Shown in pieces: positions 30,155-39,381 of a stretch of 64,000 nucleotides of DNA. The stretch spans positions 372,001 to 436,000 of the forward strand of contig NZ_AJKR01000003.1 in the NCBI RefSeq assembly GCF_000257665.1. The letters are read 5' to 3'. The notes beneath the pieces were generated by a model that saw only the letters and a list, made by a program, of their open reading frames with translations, made no database searches and was not told where the DNA came from. Origin of the DNA: Candidatus Aquiluna sp. IMCC13023. GTDB lineage: Bacteria > Actinomycetota > Actinomycetes > Actinomycetales > Microbacteriaceae. Position 1 is the stretch's first letter, and the number at the start of each line of letters is the position of its first letter. Made by a program: the position numbers and the translations under genes.

Positions 30155-31090
30155 CTATGCGCGAGGGTGCGCTTGTTCAAATGAGGAACGCAACCGCTCA
30201 ACTGAAACGTGCGTGTAAATTTGAGTGGTGGCCAAGGAAGCGTGCCCAAGTATCTCCTGCACGGCCCTCAAGTCGGCCCCGTGGTCTAAAAGGTGAGTCG
30301 CAGCCGAGTGCCGAAGTGTGTGTGGGCCTGCGGACCCGAGGTTGGTGGTCTCCAGTTGACTTGCGACAACGTCATAAAGCTGGCGAACTCCAACTCTTCT
30401 GCCCCGCGAGCTCAAGAGCAGAGACTCTGGCGAGGTCGGTGCTTCAACAGCCGGTCTTCCAAACCTGATCCAGCGTTCGATCGAGTCCTTCGCTCTCAGA
30501 CCGTAGGGCAGCATTCGCTGCTTATTACCCTTACCGGTGACCCTCAGTAGCTGTCGCTCGTGGTCTATGTCCGATAAATCCAACCCTGCTAGCTCGCTCA
30601 CTCTCATGCCGGTTGCATACAAAAGCTCGACAGCACAGTGGTTCATTAGACCGACTGGATTGTCTTGAGTTGCCTGAGACGCCATTCGATCAAATACCGC
30701 GCTCAATGAGAGCTCTGACGCCACCTTCGGCAATGGCCGGTCTAGCTTTGGAGAACGAAGCCTCAATGCCGGGTCTTGATCAGCGAGGTCAGAATCAGCC
30801 CTCCAAGCAGTGAAGTTTTTAATCGCCGAGGTTTTTCTTGCCAGTGTTGCCTTCGACCCGCCCGCTTCGGAAATTCGATAAAGCCAGCTTCTGAGTGCCT
30901 CAAGGTCTAGGGACTGTTTTGTGTCGGACAAAAAAACTAGCAAGTCGTTGATGTCAGAGCTGTAGGCCTTCTGGGTGTTTGCAGAAACCCCACGCGCCTT
31001 TAGCTGCTCTAGAAACTGAGCTAGGTCCTGGTTGAGATTCTGCATGCCTCCAGAGTAAAGGGAGAATCTCGAAACACTACTCCCGCTCAC
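30155..31090 (-). CDS. xerC: Tyrosine recombinase XerC
   Basis: Site-specific recombinase that, with a partner, resolves chromosome dimers at dif. It has the N-terminal SAM-like core-binding domain and all catalytic residues: R in ATGMRVSELAGL, K in GKGNKQR, H-x-x-R in HTLRHSAATHLL, H in LGHAS and the nucleophile Y in TQIYTHV. The order dprA-xerC is standard in actinobacteria. The GTG start at 31090 is uncertain; an ATG at 31045 is an alternative, and both have Shine-Dalgarno-like sequence too close to the start. Confidence 0.92.
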   Translation of the reverse strand: MSGSSVSRFSLYSGGMQNLNQDLAQFLEQLKARGVSANTQKAYSSDINDLLVFLSDTKQSLDLEALRSWLYRISEAGGSKATLARKTSAIKNFTAWRADSDLADQDPALRLRSPKLDRPLPKVASELSLSAVFDRMASQATQDNPVGLMNHCAVELLYATGMRVSELAGLDLSDIDHERQLLRVTGKGNKQRMLPYGLRAKDSIERWIRFGRPAVEAPTSPESLLLSSRGRRVGVRQLYDVVASQLETTNLGSAGPHTLRHSAATHLLDHGADLRAVQEILGHASLATTQIYTHVSVERLRSSFEQAHPRA

Positions 31091-31128
31091 ACCTTTTCAG
31101 AGGGTTCTTGGACGCCAAAGATCTGCGC

Positions 31129-32166
31129 TTAACTGTAAGTCTTCGCTGCCATCGACATACTGGCTTTTACTTGCTTGAGGTCGAGTCCAGACTCCATCGC
31201 TATTTCACTTGGAGTTTTTGCTCCTGCTCGAATGGCATCTTCAACTCGCTTTTCAATCCACGAGGGCTCAATTTCTATGAGTTCATCAAGAACATGCTGC
31301 TTAGCCAACCCCTCTTGAATCATTGTGTTGCAGCCTTGACTTTGCTCGCTCGCCCAAGAACCCGCCAAAGCATAGACCTCTCGTCCTAGAGCTCTGGCGT
31401 GATTGGCAGTGTTCCTGGAGCCAGACCTAAAGGCAGCCTCAACTACGAAGAGTTCCCTGCACATGGCAGCTATGAGGCGGTTGCGCTGCAAAAACCTAAA
31501 CCTTGTGGGAGCTGTTCCGGGAGGCATTTCGCTCATAAGCACTCCCCCGGATCGCACTATCCGGTGAAACAGTTCCCAGTTTTCCATGGGGTACGCCTTG
31601 TCTAGACCGCCGGCCATAATTGCGACCGTTGGAAGTCCAATTTCAAGAGCTGCTTCATGAGCTGCTCTGTCAATTCCCTTGGCGCCACCTGACACTATGG
31701 GCATGCGCAAGCTTGCAACCAAACGCCTAGCATTTGATGCCCCCTTTGCTGAAGGCTTTCTGGTTCCTACAATCCCGGCGAATTCCTGCTCCAACAAGCC
31801 CTCATCCCCTGCCACCCACAATAAAAGTGGTGCGTGATTCCCAAGATCGGTAAACCTGCCATGGACACTCGGTAGCGATGCGACCGCAACTGGTTTGGCG
31901 TTCCAACGGATTCCGCGCTCGACAAGCTGATCAGGATTGACCGAAGGTAACCGAAGACAAACTCGCTCTTCCATGGATCCAAGGTCACTCCCATACTCGG
32001 GGAAGCTTTCAGAAATAAAAGCCCGCCACGTTTCGAATTTCTGCTCTTTTACGCTTTCTAGGGCTTTCGGTCCGAATTCATTCCAGATCAAATTGCTCAA
32101 AGCATCGCCGGGCTCCGACAGTGAACACCAGGAAATTAGATCTAATTGATCTTGGCTTAGATGCAT
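31129..32166 (-). CDS. dprA: DNA-processing protein DprA
   Basis: Binds incoming single-stranded DNA during transformation and loads RecA. The Rossmann-like core shows GIVGTRKPSAKG, SGGAKGIDRAAHEAAL and RNRLIAA, with a C-terminal winged-helix-like segment. The ATG at 32166 is chosen because AAGGAGG lies five bases upstream. That ribosome-binding site is inside a small hairpin (32172-32187). The usual partner genes yraN and comM are not next to it. Confidence 0.93.
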   Translation of the reverse strand: MHLSQDQLDLISWCSLSEPGDALSNLIWNEFGPKALESVKEQKFETWRAFISESFPEYGSDLGSMEERVCLRLPSVNPDQLVERGIRWNAKPVAVASLPSVHGRFTDLGNHAPLLLWVAGDEGLLEQEFAGIVGTRKPSAKGASNARRLVASLRMPIVSGGAKGIDRAAHEAALEIGLPTVAIMAGGLDKAYPMENWELFHRIVRSGGVLMSEMPPGTAPTRFRFLQRNRLIAAMCRELFVVEAAFRSGSRNTANHARALGREVYALAGSWASEQSQGCNTMIQEGLAKQHVLDELIEIEPSWIEKRVEDAIRAGAKTPSEIAMESGLDLKQVKASMSMAAKTYS

Positions 32167-32171
32167 GGACC

Positions 32172-32187
32172 CTCCTTTTGAAAGGAG
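32172..32187 (-). promoter_or_regulatory. Hairpin enclosing the dprA ribosome-binding site
   Basis: CTCCTTT and AAAGGAG are complementary and separated by two bases. In - strand RNA the AAGGAG of the ribosome-binding site is the 3' arm, so folding would hide it. A realistic fold is a 5-bp stem with a 6-base loop. Confidence 0.35.
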
Positions 32188-32239
32188 AGTCTCATTCAAA
32201 ATGCCAAAGTTCTGGGGACTCCTTGAAAACTGTTGATAA

Positions 32240-32569
32240 CTAGGGCTGATCGCCCACTGCTAATTCTTCCGGTAGTTCAAATTCTTGACTGCCGATTTCC
32301 TCAACATTGACATCTTTAAATGTCATGACTTTAACCTGTTTTACAAATCGATCGGTGCGATAAATGTCCCAGACCCAAACATCGGTCATTGCAAGTTCAA
32401 AGTAGAAATCCGTTGCAGTGTCTACTCGTTTTAGTTCCACATCGTTGGCAAGATAAAATCTGCGCTCAGTCTCAATTACGTAGCGGAACATTTTCACTAC
32501 GTCTCGATACTCGCGATAGAGAGCTAGTTCAGCTTCCCTGTCGTAGTCCTCAAATTCGTTCTCATCCAT
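32240..32569 (-). CDS. DUF2469 family protein
   Basis: 109-aa acidic protein starting MDENEFEDYDREAELALYREYRDVV, the hallmark of the actinobacteria-specific DUF2469 family found beside rnhB. No catalytic motif is visible and function is unknown. It lies 18 bp after rnhB and in the same direction as lepB-rnhB. Confidence 0.9.
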   Translation of the reverse strand: MDENEFEDYDREAELALYREYRDVVKMFRYVIETERRFYLANDVELKRVDTATDFYFELAMTDVWVWDIYRTDRFVKQVKVMTFKDVNVEEIGSQEFELPEELAVGDQP

Positions 32570-32587
32570 AGGGCTAAATCCTAACCC

Positions 32588-33220
32588 TCAAAACAAGCCG
32601 TTGTCATCCGCAAGAATCTTCGTTAGCCAACTGAGACGGTGATAATGACTCGGTCCAATTTCACGCAGTGCTGCTATGTGGGCAGGTGAAGAATATCCTT
32701 TATTCCCTTCCCAGCCGTAAGCCGGGAACTCCTGACCAAGCTTCATCATCAAAGAATCACGCTCGACCTTAGCGCTAATTGCACCGCCCGAAACCGAACC
32801 GCAATCCCGGTCCGCTTTAACAATTACTCGCACCTCAATGCCGATATCCCCTAGCCAGTTATGGCTGCCATCGAGCAACACAACCGCCTCCGTAAGGTCA
32901 AAGTTTTCTAGGGCACTTAGAGCGGCCTTTTGAAGAGCAAAGTTGATTCCCATTGTCTCAATCACTTGAACATCGGCGTATCCAACGCTCGGCTGCCCCC
33001 AGCTAGCGACCTCTAGGGCTAAAGGGGCTCGCCTTCTCTCTGTTACTAACTTCGAGTCACGTAAATCGGCTGGCATTGAGTCAAGACCCTCGGCCTTTAG
33101 ACCAAAGGCGCCGACGGCAACTGGTCCGGCAAGCGCTCCGCGACCGACTTCATCAATGCCGATTACAAGGCGATGAGTTTTTAGGAGCTCACGCTCGAGG
33201 TCAAGGCTTGGGTAAGACAT
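32588..33220 (-). CDS. rnhB: Ribonuclease HII
   Basis: Removes ribonucleotides from DNA and the RNA of RNA-DNA hybrids. The type-2 active site is visible: GIDEVGRGALAGP (Asp-Glu), a later LLDGSHNW Asp and the VERD segment; the GYSSPAHIAAL motif is the family's C-terminal signature. 210 aa is normal. It overlaps the lepB end by 20 bp, so the two are translationally linked. Confidence 0.95.
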   Translation of the reverse strand: MSYPSLDLERELLKTHRLVIGIDEVGRGALAGPVAVGAFGLKAEGLDSMPADLRDSKLVTERRRAPLALEVASWGQPSVGYADVQVIETMGINFALQKAALSALENFDLTEAVVLLDGSHNWLGDIGIEVRVIVKADRDCGSVSGGAISAKVERDSLMMKLGQEFPAYGWEGNKGYSSPAHIAALREIGPSHYHRLSWLTKILADDNGLF

Positions 33221-33950
33221 CGAACGTGTTCGAGTAGTTGTCCAGGTAACTCCAGTTTTCCACTGGCCAGCTAACCAACATGGCTCGACCTACGACCACA
33301 TCAAGCGAAACAAATCCTTTGGAAGGGAGATCCTGATGAAAACGAGAATCAGTTGAATTTCCCCGGTTGTCGCCCATGACCCAGAGGTAACCTTCGGGAA
33401 CTGTTATAGAAAATTCGATGTCGGAGGGGTTTGCCCCATCCCGAATATATGATTCGTCAATAGCAATGCCATTGACCATTAGTCTGCCGTCGGCATCACA
33501 GCAAGTAATTACGTCTCCGCCAACGCCGATGACGCGCTTAACAAGGTGCTCTGCTGAATCTGGAGCAGTTATCCCAAACGTTCCTAGAACAAAGTCCCCA
33601 AGCTCCTCAATGGCGGGCTTCTCAATCGAGGTGACCACGCCAAGCCAGCCCCCGGGGTCCTGAAAGACAACGACATCACCGCGTTGAACAGTAATCACTT
33701 CTGGAACCAACACGTTCACGATAATTCGGTCATTTATCTGGAGAGTCTCCAGCATTGAGCCAGAGGGTATGAAGAATGACCTAATTAGAAAGGCTTTTAT
33801 AAGAACTGAAAGCAGGAGAGCCACACCCACAATGGCGACAAAGTCGACAAGGAAAGCTAGGACCGGATTTTTTCGTAAACGGCGAGACCTGCGCCTGAAA
33901 GCGTTCATGGCACCAAGCTTCCGAGGTCGAAATTCCCCGTCGAACGACAT
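33201..33950 (-). CDS. lepB: Signal peptidase I
   Basis: Cleaves signal peptides of exported proteins at the outer face of the membrane. One membrane helix (about residues 30-55) is followed by the catalytic Ser in IPSGSMLETL and the Lys in HLVKRVIG; MGDNRGNSTDSR is the box-E motif. 249 aa. The in-frame ATG at 33908 is an alternative start with a GGAAG upstream. It sits between rplS and rnhB as in most actinobacteria. Confidence 0.94.
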   Translation of the reverse strand: MSFDGEFRPRKLGAMNAFRRRSRRLRKNPVLAFLVDFVAIVGVALLLSVLIKAFLIRSFFIPSGSMLETLQINDRIIVNVLVPEVITVQRGDVVVFQDPGGWLGVVTSIEKPAIEELGDFVLGTFGITAPDSAEHLVKRVIGVGGDVITCCDADGRLMVNGIAIDESYIRDGANPSDIEFSITVPEGYLWVMGDNRGNSTDSRFHQDLPSKGFVSLDVVVGRAMLVSWPVENWSYLDNYSNTFDVLPKP

Positions 33951-33961
33951 GGGGGCTTTTT

Positions 33962-34315
33962 CTACTTGACGTTGTCGCGCTTCTCGCGAACCTTTGCGGC
34001 CTTGCCGCGAAGCTTGCGCAAGTAATAAAGCTTTGCGCGTCGAACATCTCCGCGCGAAACTAGCTCAATCTTTTCTAGAACTGGAGTGTGAACAGGCCAG
34101 GTGCGCTCTACGCCAACCTGGAAGGAAACTTTGCGGACTGTGAAGGTCTCGCGAATCCCATCGCCGGAGCGACCGATTACGATTCCCTGGAAAAGCTGAA
34201 CACGGCTGCGGCTACCCTCAACGATGTTTACGTGAACCTTTACGGTGTCACCGGCTCGGAAGTCTGGAATATCGTGCCTTAGGCTCTTGGCATCTAAGTC
34301 ATCAAGAATGTTCAT
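33962..34315 (-). CDS. rplS: 50S ribosomal protein L19
   Basis: Large-subunit protein at the 30S-50S interface; 117 aa. Conserved blocks: [28 protein letters not shown] and [15 protein letters not shown]. The ATG at 34315 is used because AGAGGAA precedes it and the family starts there; a longer reading to 34345 lacks similarity. It follows trmD after about 125 bp of leader. Confidence 0.96.
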   Translation of the reverse strand: MNILDDLDAKSLRHDIPDFRAGDTVKVHVNIVEGSRSRVQLFQGIVIGRSGDGIRETFTVRKVSFQVGVERTWPVHTPVLEKIELVSRGDVRRAKLYYLRKLRGKAAKVREKRDNVK

Positions 34316-34441
34316 TTTTATTCTTTCCTCTTGCACGCAGGTCAAAATGGCTAGTTTCTAATAATGTGTTTGTTCCGACTCCCCTGCGGCAGAGCTGATT
34401 GGAACATCTAGAAGTCTCTCACAGGCAAAGACTATTGGCAA

Positions 34442-35128
34442 CTATTCAGCGAGTAAATCAGGCCTATTTACTTTGGTCCGACTCAGTGATTGTTCTTTGC
34501 GCCACTTCTCAATCTCGGCGTGATGTCCAGAAAGCAACATTTCCGGAACGTCGAGGCCACGCCAACTTGCCGGCTTTGTGTAGCTGGGGTACTCAAGCAG
34601 TCCTGAGTTATGCGATTCTTCGTTCAATGATTCAGCGTTTCCGATCACACCTGGAATAAGGCGACAGATCGCTTCTATCATTGCTATTGCCGCGACCTCC
34701 CCGCCATTCAGGACATAGTCACCTATTGAAACTTCCAAAACCTCTGCCTGACCGCCGGCATGATCCACAACTCTTTGATCAATGCCCTCGTATCGGCCGC
34801 AAGCAAAAACCAAGTGCGATCTTGTGGCCAGATCAGCGGCAAGCTTCTGAGTGAAAGGGATACCGGCAGGAGTGGTGAAAATTATTGTTGGCCTTTGATC
34901 TTTTGGAATGATTTCATCAAAAGCATCACCCCAAGGCTCGGGCTTCATTACCATTCCGGCCCCTCCTCCATAAGGAGAGTCATCGACCGTTCGGTGCCTA
35001 TCGTTGGTCCACTTGCGTAAGTCATGTGCTTCAAAGCCGATTATTTTCTGATCCTGCGCCTTACCCAACAGCGATAGCCCAAGGACGTCAAAAAACTCCG
35101 GGAAAATGCTTATCGCGTCAATCTTCAT
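34442..35128 (-). CDS. trmD: tRNA (guanine-N1)-methyltransferase
   Basis: Methylates G37 of tRNAs with a G36, preventing frameshifting. The SPOUT trefoil-knot residues are visible: [25 protein letters not shown] and the [11 protein letters not shown] knot loop. 228 aa. The ATG at 35128 overlaps the rimM stop by 11 bp and is the family start. Confidence 0.96.
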   Translation of the reverse strand: MKIDAISIFPEFFDVLGLSLLGKAQDQKIIGFEAHDLRKWTNDRHRTVDDSPYGGGAGMVMKPEPWGDAFDEIIPKDQRPTIIFTTPAGIPFTQKLAADLATRSHLVFACGRYEGIDQRVVDHAGGQAEVLEVSIGDYVLNGGEVAAIAMIEAICRLIPGVIGNAESLNEESHNSGLLEYPSYTKPASWRGLDVPEMLLSGHHAEIEKWRKEQSLSRTKVNRPDLLAE

Positions 35129-35648
35129 TCGCTGGGGTCTCCAACTGTTCGAAAAGCCCTCCGGGCGGAGTGATTTCCACCATACCCGAATCAATATCAA
35201 CCTTTGGAACAAAAATCTTTAGAAAAGGCAACAGCACTTCGCCATTCTCGGTTGTAATTGCGAGTAAATCCTGCGCTGGCTTGTGCTCGACCCGGTCAAT
35301 AAAACCGATCTCGATGGAGTCTCGAAACACCTTTAGCCCCGTTAGTTGATGATCGAACCACGCCTCGGGTTCTTGAGGGAGTTCATCTAGAGGCTGATCA
35401 ACAAGAAGAATTGCACGGATAAGGCCCTCGGCATCTTCGCGGCTTTCTATGCCTTCAATAAACAGGACGGGCGAACTGTTGTACATGCGAAGCTCTTTGA
35501 CAACGATGGTCTTACCAAACCAAGAAGAATCTTCTGGTACCTGAAGTTTTATTTCGGCGCCCGGTGTAAAACGCTGCTCGGGACTGTCAGTGTAAATTTC
35601 GAGCTTTATAGCTCCCTTGAGACCGTGAGCTTTTAGCAATCGCCCCAC
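35118..35648 (-). CDS. rimM: Ribosome maturation factor RimM
   Basis: Binds S19 and aids 30S head assembly. N-terminal beta-barrel with [20 protein letters not shown] and a PRC-barrel-like C-terminus ([12 protein letters not shown]...). 176 aa. The only usual start after the preceding gene is GTG at 35648, which makes the N-terminus slightly short and has no obvious ribosome-binding site; translation is probably coupled to the KH-domain gene 17 bp upstream. Confidence 0.93.
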   Translation of the reverse strand: MGRLLKAHGLKGAIKLEIYTDSPEQRFTPGAEIKLQVPEDSSWFGKTIVVKELRMYNSSPVLFIEGIESREDAEGLIRAILLVDQPLDELPQEPEAWFDHQLTGLKVFRDSIEIGFIDRVEHKPAQDLLAITTENGEVLLPFLKIFVPKVDIDSGMVEITPPGGLFEQLETPANED

Positions 35649-35664
35649 TCGGAGCTCAGTGGAA

Positions 35665-35901
35665 CTAGAAATCGGTGTCCACCACGTCTACTCGAACGCG
35701 CTTGCCCTCTGCAAGAGCATTTACGACTGTCCTAAGAGCGGTCGCAGTCCTGCCATTTTTCCCAATTACACGACCCAGGTCGTCGGGGTGCACGCGCACC
35801 TCCAGTAGGTCGTTCGGTCCCACCTTCCGCGTTGCCACGGTGGCGTCGTCAGGGTTGCTGACAATCGAACGAACTAGAAACTGGAGGGTCGCCTGCAACA
35901 T
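35665..35901 (-). CDS. khpA: KH-domain RNA-binding protein
   Basis: 78-aa protein of the KhpA/YlqC family. A single KH domain with the RNA-binding GxxG loop in VIGKNGRTATALRTVV. Its place between rpsP and rimM is conserved across Gram-positive bacteria. It starts two bases after rpsP ends. Confidence 0.93.
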   Translation of the reverse strand: MLQATLQFLVRSIVSNPDDATVATRKVGPNDLLEVRVHPDDLGRVIGKNGRTATALRTVVNALAEGKRVRVDVVDTDF

Positions 35902-35903
35902 GC

Positions 35904-36566
35904 TTATTCGGCCTTTGGCTCTTCGGCTTCGGCTACTGGAGCCTCGGCTGGAGCTTCTTCAGCAACAACTTCTTCTGCTTCTGCCGCAGGAGCCTCTTCG
36001 GCTACTGCTTCGGCTGGAGCCTCGGCTGGAGCTTCTTCGGCAACAACTTCTACTGCTTCTGCCGCAGGAGCTTCTTCGGCTACTGCTTCTGCCGGAGTCT
36101 CTGCCTCGGTTACTGGAGTTTCGGCCACTGGTGCTTCTGCTGCTGGTGCATCAGATGGTGCCTCTGCTGCAGGAGCTTTTACTTCCTTGGCGGCAGGCGC
36201 ATCTTCAACCGGTGCCTTCTTCTCGACCTTTGGAAGAAGAACTGACTTCTTCTTTGCGTCTGGCACGAAAGGAGTCTTGGCAACCTGAGGCTTGATGGTG
36301 TTCTTGAACTCACCATTCTCATTGGCCATGTCACCGCTGAGCTTTAGTAGAACTGCAGCCTGCTCGGTTGGCTGAGCGCCAACTGATAGCCAGTACTTGG
36401 CTCGTTCAGACTGAATCTCAATGATTGACGGGTGGTTAGTTGGAACATAGCGCCCAATCTCTTCGATTACTCGACCATTACGGTGAGTACGAGAGTCGGC
36501 TACCACGATGCGGTAGTGAGGGCTGCGCTTTTTACCAATGCGCTGAAGTCTTATCTTTACGGCCAC
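35904..36566 (-). CDS. rpsP: 30S ribosomal protein S16 with long repeat tail
   Basis: The first 80 or so residues are a normal S16 ([32 protein letters not shown]). The GTG at 36566 is preceded by AGGAG and is the family start. Unusually the protein runs to 220 aa because of an Ala/Glu/Pro/Val tail of about 130 residues containing two copies of a 26-residue unit. S16 is normally 80-140 aa. The tail is acidic and presumably disordered. Confidence 0.95.
   Translation of the reverse strand: MAVKIRLQRIGKKRSPHYRIVVADSRTHRNGRVIEEIGRYVPTNHPSIIEIQSERAKYWLSVGAQPTEQAAVLLKLSGDMANENGEFKNTIKPQVAKTPFVPDAKKKSVLLPKVEKKAPVEDAPAAKEVKAPAAEAPSDAPAAEAPVAETPVTEAETPAEAVAEEAPAAEAVEVVAEEAPAEAPAEAVAEEAPAAEAEEVVAEEAPAEAPVAEAEEPKAE
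35937..36092. repeat. Two 78-bp direct repeats inside rpsP
   Basis: Two adjacent units of about 78 bp (35937-36014 and 36015-36092) encode a nearly identical 26-residue Ala/Glu/Val/Pro segment in the S16 tail. Boundaries were set from the protein repeat. Confidence 0.75.
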
Positions 36567-36647
36567 AATTCTCCTGTGAGTTTCTGGGACGAGTTTCACC
36601 GTGAGCGTGGGGACACACTCTGGTGTTTCTCTAAGGTTTTTCGATTA

Positions 36648-36670
36648 CGTCTCGTTAGAGGGTCGAGACG
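36648..36670. other. Inverted repeat in the rpsP leader
   Basis: CGTCTCG and CGAGACG form a 7-bp stem with a nine-base loop, in the 140-bp gap between ffh and rpsP. There is no U-run downstream on the - strand, so it may be a leader element of rpsP rather than a terminator of ffh. Confidence 0.3.
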
Positions 36671-36709
36671 CTCGAACTGTCAAAGTCTGCCAGAAAACAT
36701 GAAGTTTCG

Positions 36710-38212
36710 CTAGTTTCGGAGACCAAAAGCACTACCGGGTTTTGATTCGGGGGGTTGCGAGACGCTCAAACCTTGATTTTCAGCCGCTCTTTTAGCCGGA
36801 TTTCCGCTTTTAGAGCCCTGCTTTTTCTTGCTGCTTTTTTTCCCGCCGATGTAGCCTCCGCCAACGGCTCCGCCCATCGCGACCGGATTTGTGCCAGGAA
36901 TATTTGGCATTCCGCCCTTTGACATGGTCTTCATGACCTTGGCAGCTTGCTCGAATCTATTCACGAGTTGATTTACTTCTGTGACCGATGTGCCAGAGCC
37001 TTTTGCTATCCGCATTCGCCTTGATCCATTTAGCACCTTGGGGCCATCTCTTTCCAAAGGAGTCATTGAATAGATAATTGCTTCGGTCCTAGCGATTTCG
37101 GATTCGTCGAAGTCCTCGAGCTGTTGCTTCATCTTCCCTGCACCCGGAAGCATGCCCAACAGGCTCTTCATGCTGCCCATTTTTCTGAGTTGCTGCATTT
37201 GCTCTAGAAAATCCTGGAGTGTGAATTCCTCATTGGCTATCTTGTCGGCAAGCTTTTTTGACTCTTCCTCATCGAAGGTCTTTTGAGCCTGCTCGATGAG
37301 ACTGACAACGTCACCCATATCAAGGATTCGACTTGCCATCCGCTCCGGATAAAAGGGCTCAAATGAATCGAGGTCCTCACCCGTGGAACTAAAGAGAATT
37401 GGAGCTCCGGTTATGTTTGCAACCGAAAGTGCCGCACCTCCCCTGGAATCGCCATCGAGTTTCGTTAGAACGACTCCGGTTACCCCAACGCCATCCTTGA
37501 ATGCCTTCGCCACGTTTACGGCATCCTGACCCAGCATCGAGTCGACGACAAACAAAATCTCGTCTGGAGTCACGGCATCGCGGATGCCGATGGCCTGCTG
37601 CATCATTTCCTCGTCGACGCCCAGGCGACCAGCCGTGTCCACGATGACAACCGAAAATTGCGCCTTCTTGGCATGGGCAATGGCGTCTTTGGCAACTTTT
37701 ATCGGGTTGCCCACCCCGTTTCCGGACTCCGGGGCAAAGACCGGTACGCCAACCTTTTCGCCCAAAACCTGCAATTGGGTGACAGCGTTTGGTCGCTGTA
37801 AATCAGCCGCCACCAAAAGTGGAGTTTGGTTCTGCTCTTTTAGCCACTTTGCAAGCTTGCCTGCCAAGGTGGTTTTTCCGGAACCTTGAAGACCCGCCAG
37901 CATGATCACGGTAGGAGGGGACTTGGCAAATTGAATTCTTTTATTTTCTTTTCCAAGAATCTTGGTCAGTTCGTCATTGACAATCTGAACCACCTGCTGA
38001 GCTGGATTCAGGGCCTTAGAAACCTCATCACCGAGGGCGCGCTCACGAATGGCAGCTATGAAGTCCTTTACGACCTCAAGGGCTACATCAGCCTCCAGAA
38101 GAGCCCTGCGGATATCCCTGAGCGTGGCATCGATGTCACTTGCCGAAAGCCTGCCCTTGCCTCGCAGGTTCTTGAAAGTGTCTGATAACCGATCAGAAAG
38201 ATTGCCGAACAA
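36710..38212 (-). CDS. ffh: Signal recognition particle protein Ffh
   Basis: GTPase that with 4.5S RNA delivers nascent membrane proteins to FtsY. NG domain with P-loop GLQGSGKT (107-114), DTAGRLGVDE and TKLDGDSRGG, followed by the Met-rich M domain (MQQLRKMGSMKSLLGMLPGAGKM) that binds signal peptides and RNA. The C-terminus has a Lys-rich extension. It starts 8 bp after ftsY. Confidence 0.96.
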   Translation of the reverse strand: MFGNLSDRLSDTFKNLRGKGRLSASDIDATLRDIRRALLEADVALEVVKDFIAAIRERALGDEVSKALNPAQQVVQIVNDELTKILGKENKRIQFAKSPPTVIMLAGLQGSGKTTLAGKLAKWLKEQNQTPLLVAADLQRPNAVTQLQVLGEKVGVPVFAPESGNGVGNPIKVAKDAIAHAKKAQFSVVIVDTAGRLGVDEEMMQQAIGIRDAVTPDEILFVVDSMLGQDAVNVAKAFKDGVGVTGVVLTKLDGDSRGGAALSVANITGAPILFSSTGEDLDSFEPFYPERMASRILDMGDVVSLIEQAQKTFDEEESKKLADKIANEEFTLQDFLEQMQQLRKMGSMKSLLGMLPGAGKMKQQLEDFDESEIARTEAIIYSMTPLERDGPKVLNGSRRMRIAKGSGTSVTEVNQLVNRFEQAAKVMKTMSKGGMPNIPGTNPVAMGGAVGGGYIGGKKSSKKKQGSKSGNPAKRAAENQGLSVSQPPESKPGSAFGLRN

Positions 38213-38220
38213 TGAAACTC

Positions 38221-39381
38221 CTATTTCTTAGCGACTAGGCCTTTGGCGAATTCTTCCGGTGAGAAAAACGCGAAGTCGTTGATTTGCTCGCCAACACCAA
38301 CAAGTTTAATTGGCAAATTCAATTCTTTTTGCAATGCGTAGAGGATTCCGCCCTTTGCGGTCCCATCCAGCTTGGTCATAACAATGCCGGTCACCTCTGC
38401 AACCTCGGTGAACGCCCTGGCCTGACTCATGGCGTTTTGACCGTTCGTTGCGTCTATCACGAGCAGTACCTCTGAGATCTTTGTTTGTTTCTCAACTGCC
38501 CTTCTGATCTTTCCAAGTTCGTCCATCAGGTCTTTTTTGTTTTGCAACCTGCCTGCGGTGTCAATGATTGCAATGTCAGCCTGAGTCCTGATTGCCATTT
38601 CTACCGTTTGGTAAGCAACCGAGGCAGGGTCAGCTCCTTCTTTGACCGGCTTGACGATTGGGGAATCAGCTCTCTTGGCCCAAGTTTCCAGTTGATCGAC
38701 CGCGGCTGCTCGATAGGTATCGGCCGCTCCTAGAACAACCTCCCAATCTCCATCCTTGAGCCATCTTGCAAGTTTCCCGATTGTTGTGGTCTTTCCAGCA
38801 CCGTTCACACCCACTACCAAAATCACGTATGGCAACGTTCCGTCACCTAGGTTCAGAGCTGAATCAGTTCGGCTTAGCCTTTTTGCCAACAAGTCTTTGA
38901 GCAATAATCGCAATTCAGGGTCGGTTGTTGCGCCCTGTCTACTTGCCTCACGCTTTAGTTCAGCGGCAATCTCCTCTGCTGTCTCGACACCAAAGTCAGC
39001 CAGAATCAAAATTTCTTCAAGCTCATCGATGTCCATTGATTCGCTGAATAGTGACCTGATTCCGGTGCCGAGTGAGCGCTTGGGGAGCTCTACTGAAACA
39101 AGCGCAGGTTCCAAAACTTCTTTTTTATTTTTACTATTGTCTAACTCAAGCGCTGTGGTTTCAGTTCTAGTTTCAGCTACTGGCCTTTGCTCATCCTTTG
39201 AGTCCGGTGCTTCGTCGAGAATCGATTGCCCAGTTTCGAGCTCTGGTTCCACCGGCGCAACATCCTTCGCAGGCAGATCAAGCTCGGGCAAAACTTCAAC
39301 GACGGCTTCAGGCTGATTTTCTTGCTCTGGCGTTGAGGCGTCCACATCTTTGCCGCGAAGCCGCTTTAGAAATTTGAACAT
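38221..39381 (-). CDS. ftsY: Signal recognition particle receptor FtsY
   Basis: Membrane-associated SRP receptor GTPase. An acidic Glu/Pro-rich A domain (about 15-95) is followed by the N domain and a G domain with P-loop GVNGAGKTTT (191-200), DTAGRLQNK and TKLDGTAKGG. 386 aa. Its ATG overlaps the smc stop (TGATG). It is adjacent to ffh, its functional partner. Confidence 0.96.
   Translation of the reverse strand: MFKFLKRLRGKDVDASTPEQENQPEAVVEVLPELDLPAKDVAPVEPELETGQSILDEAPDSKDEQRPVAETRTETTALELDNSKNKKEVLEPALVSVELPKRSLGTGIRSLFSESMDIDELEEILILADFGVETAEEIAAELKREASRQGATTDPELRLLLKDLLAKRLSRTDSALNLGDGTLPYVILVVGVNGAGKTTTIGKLARWLKDGDWEVVLGAADTYRAAAVDQLETWAKRADSPIVKPVKEGADPASVAYQTVEMAIRTQADIAIIDTAGRLQNKKDLMDELGKIRRAVEKQTKISEVLLVIDATNGQNAMSQARAFTEVAEVTGIVMTKLDGTAKGGILYALQKELNLPIKLVGVGEQINDFAFFSPEEFAKGLVAKK

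Noticed and set aside
32230-32240. Sequence resembling a DnaA box (TTATCAACA on the - strand)
   Set aside because: Single imperfect copy, no cluster or AT-rich unwinding region, and no dnaA/dnaN nearby.
35675-36295. 206-residue Leu-rich reading frame opposite rpsP/khpA
   Set aside because: A shadow of the GC-biased S16 repeat tail on the other strand.
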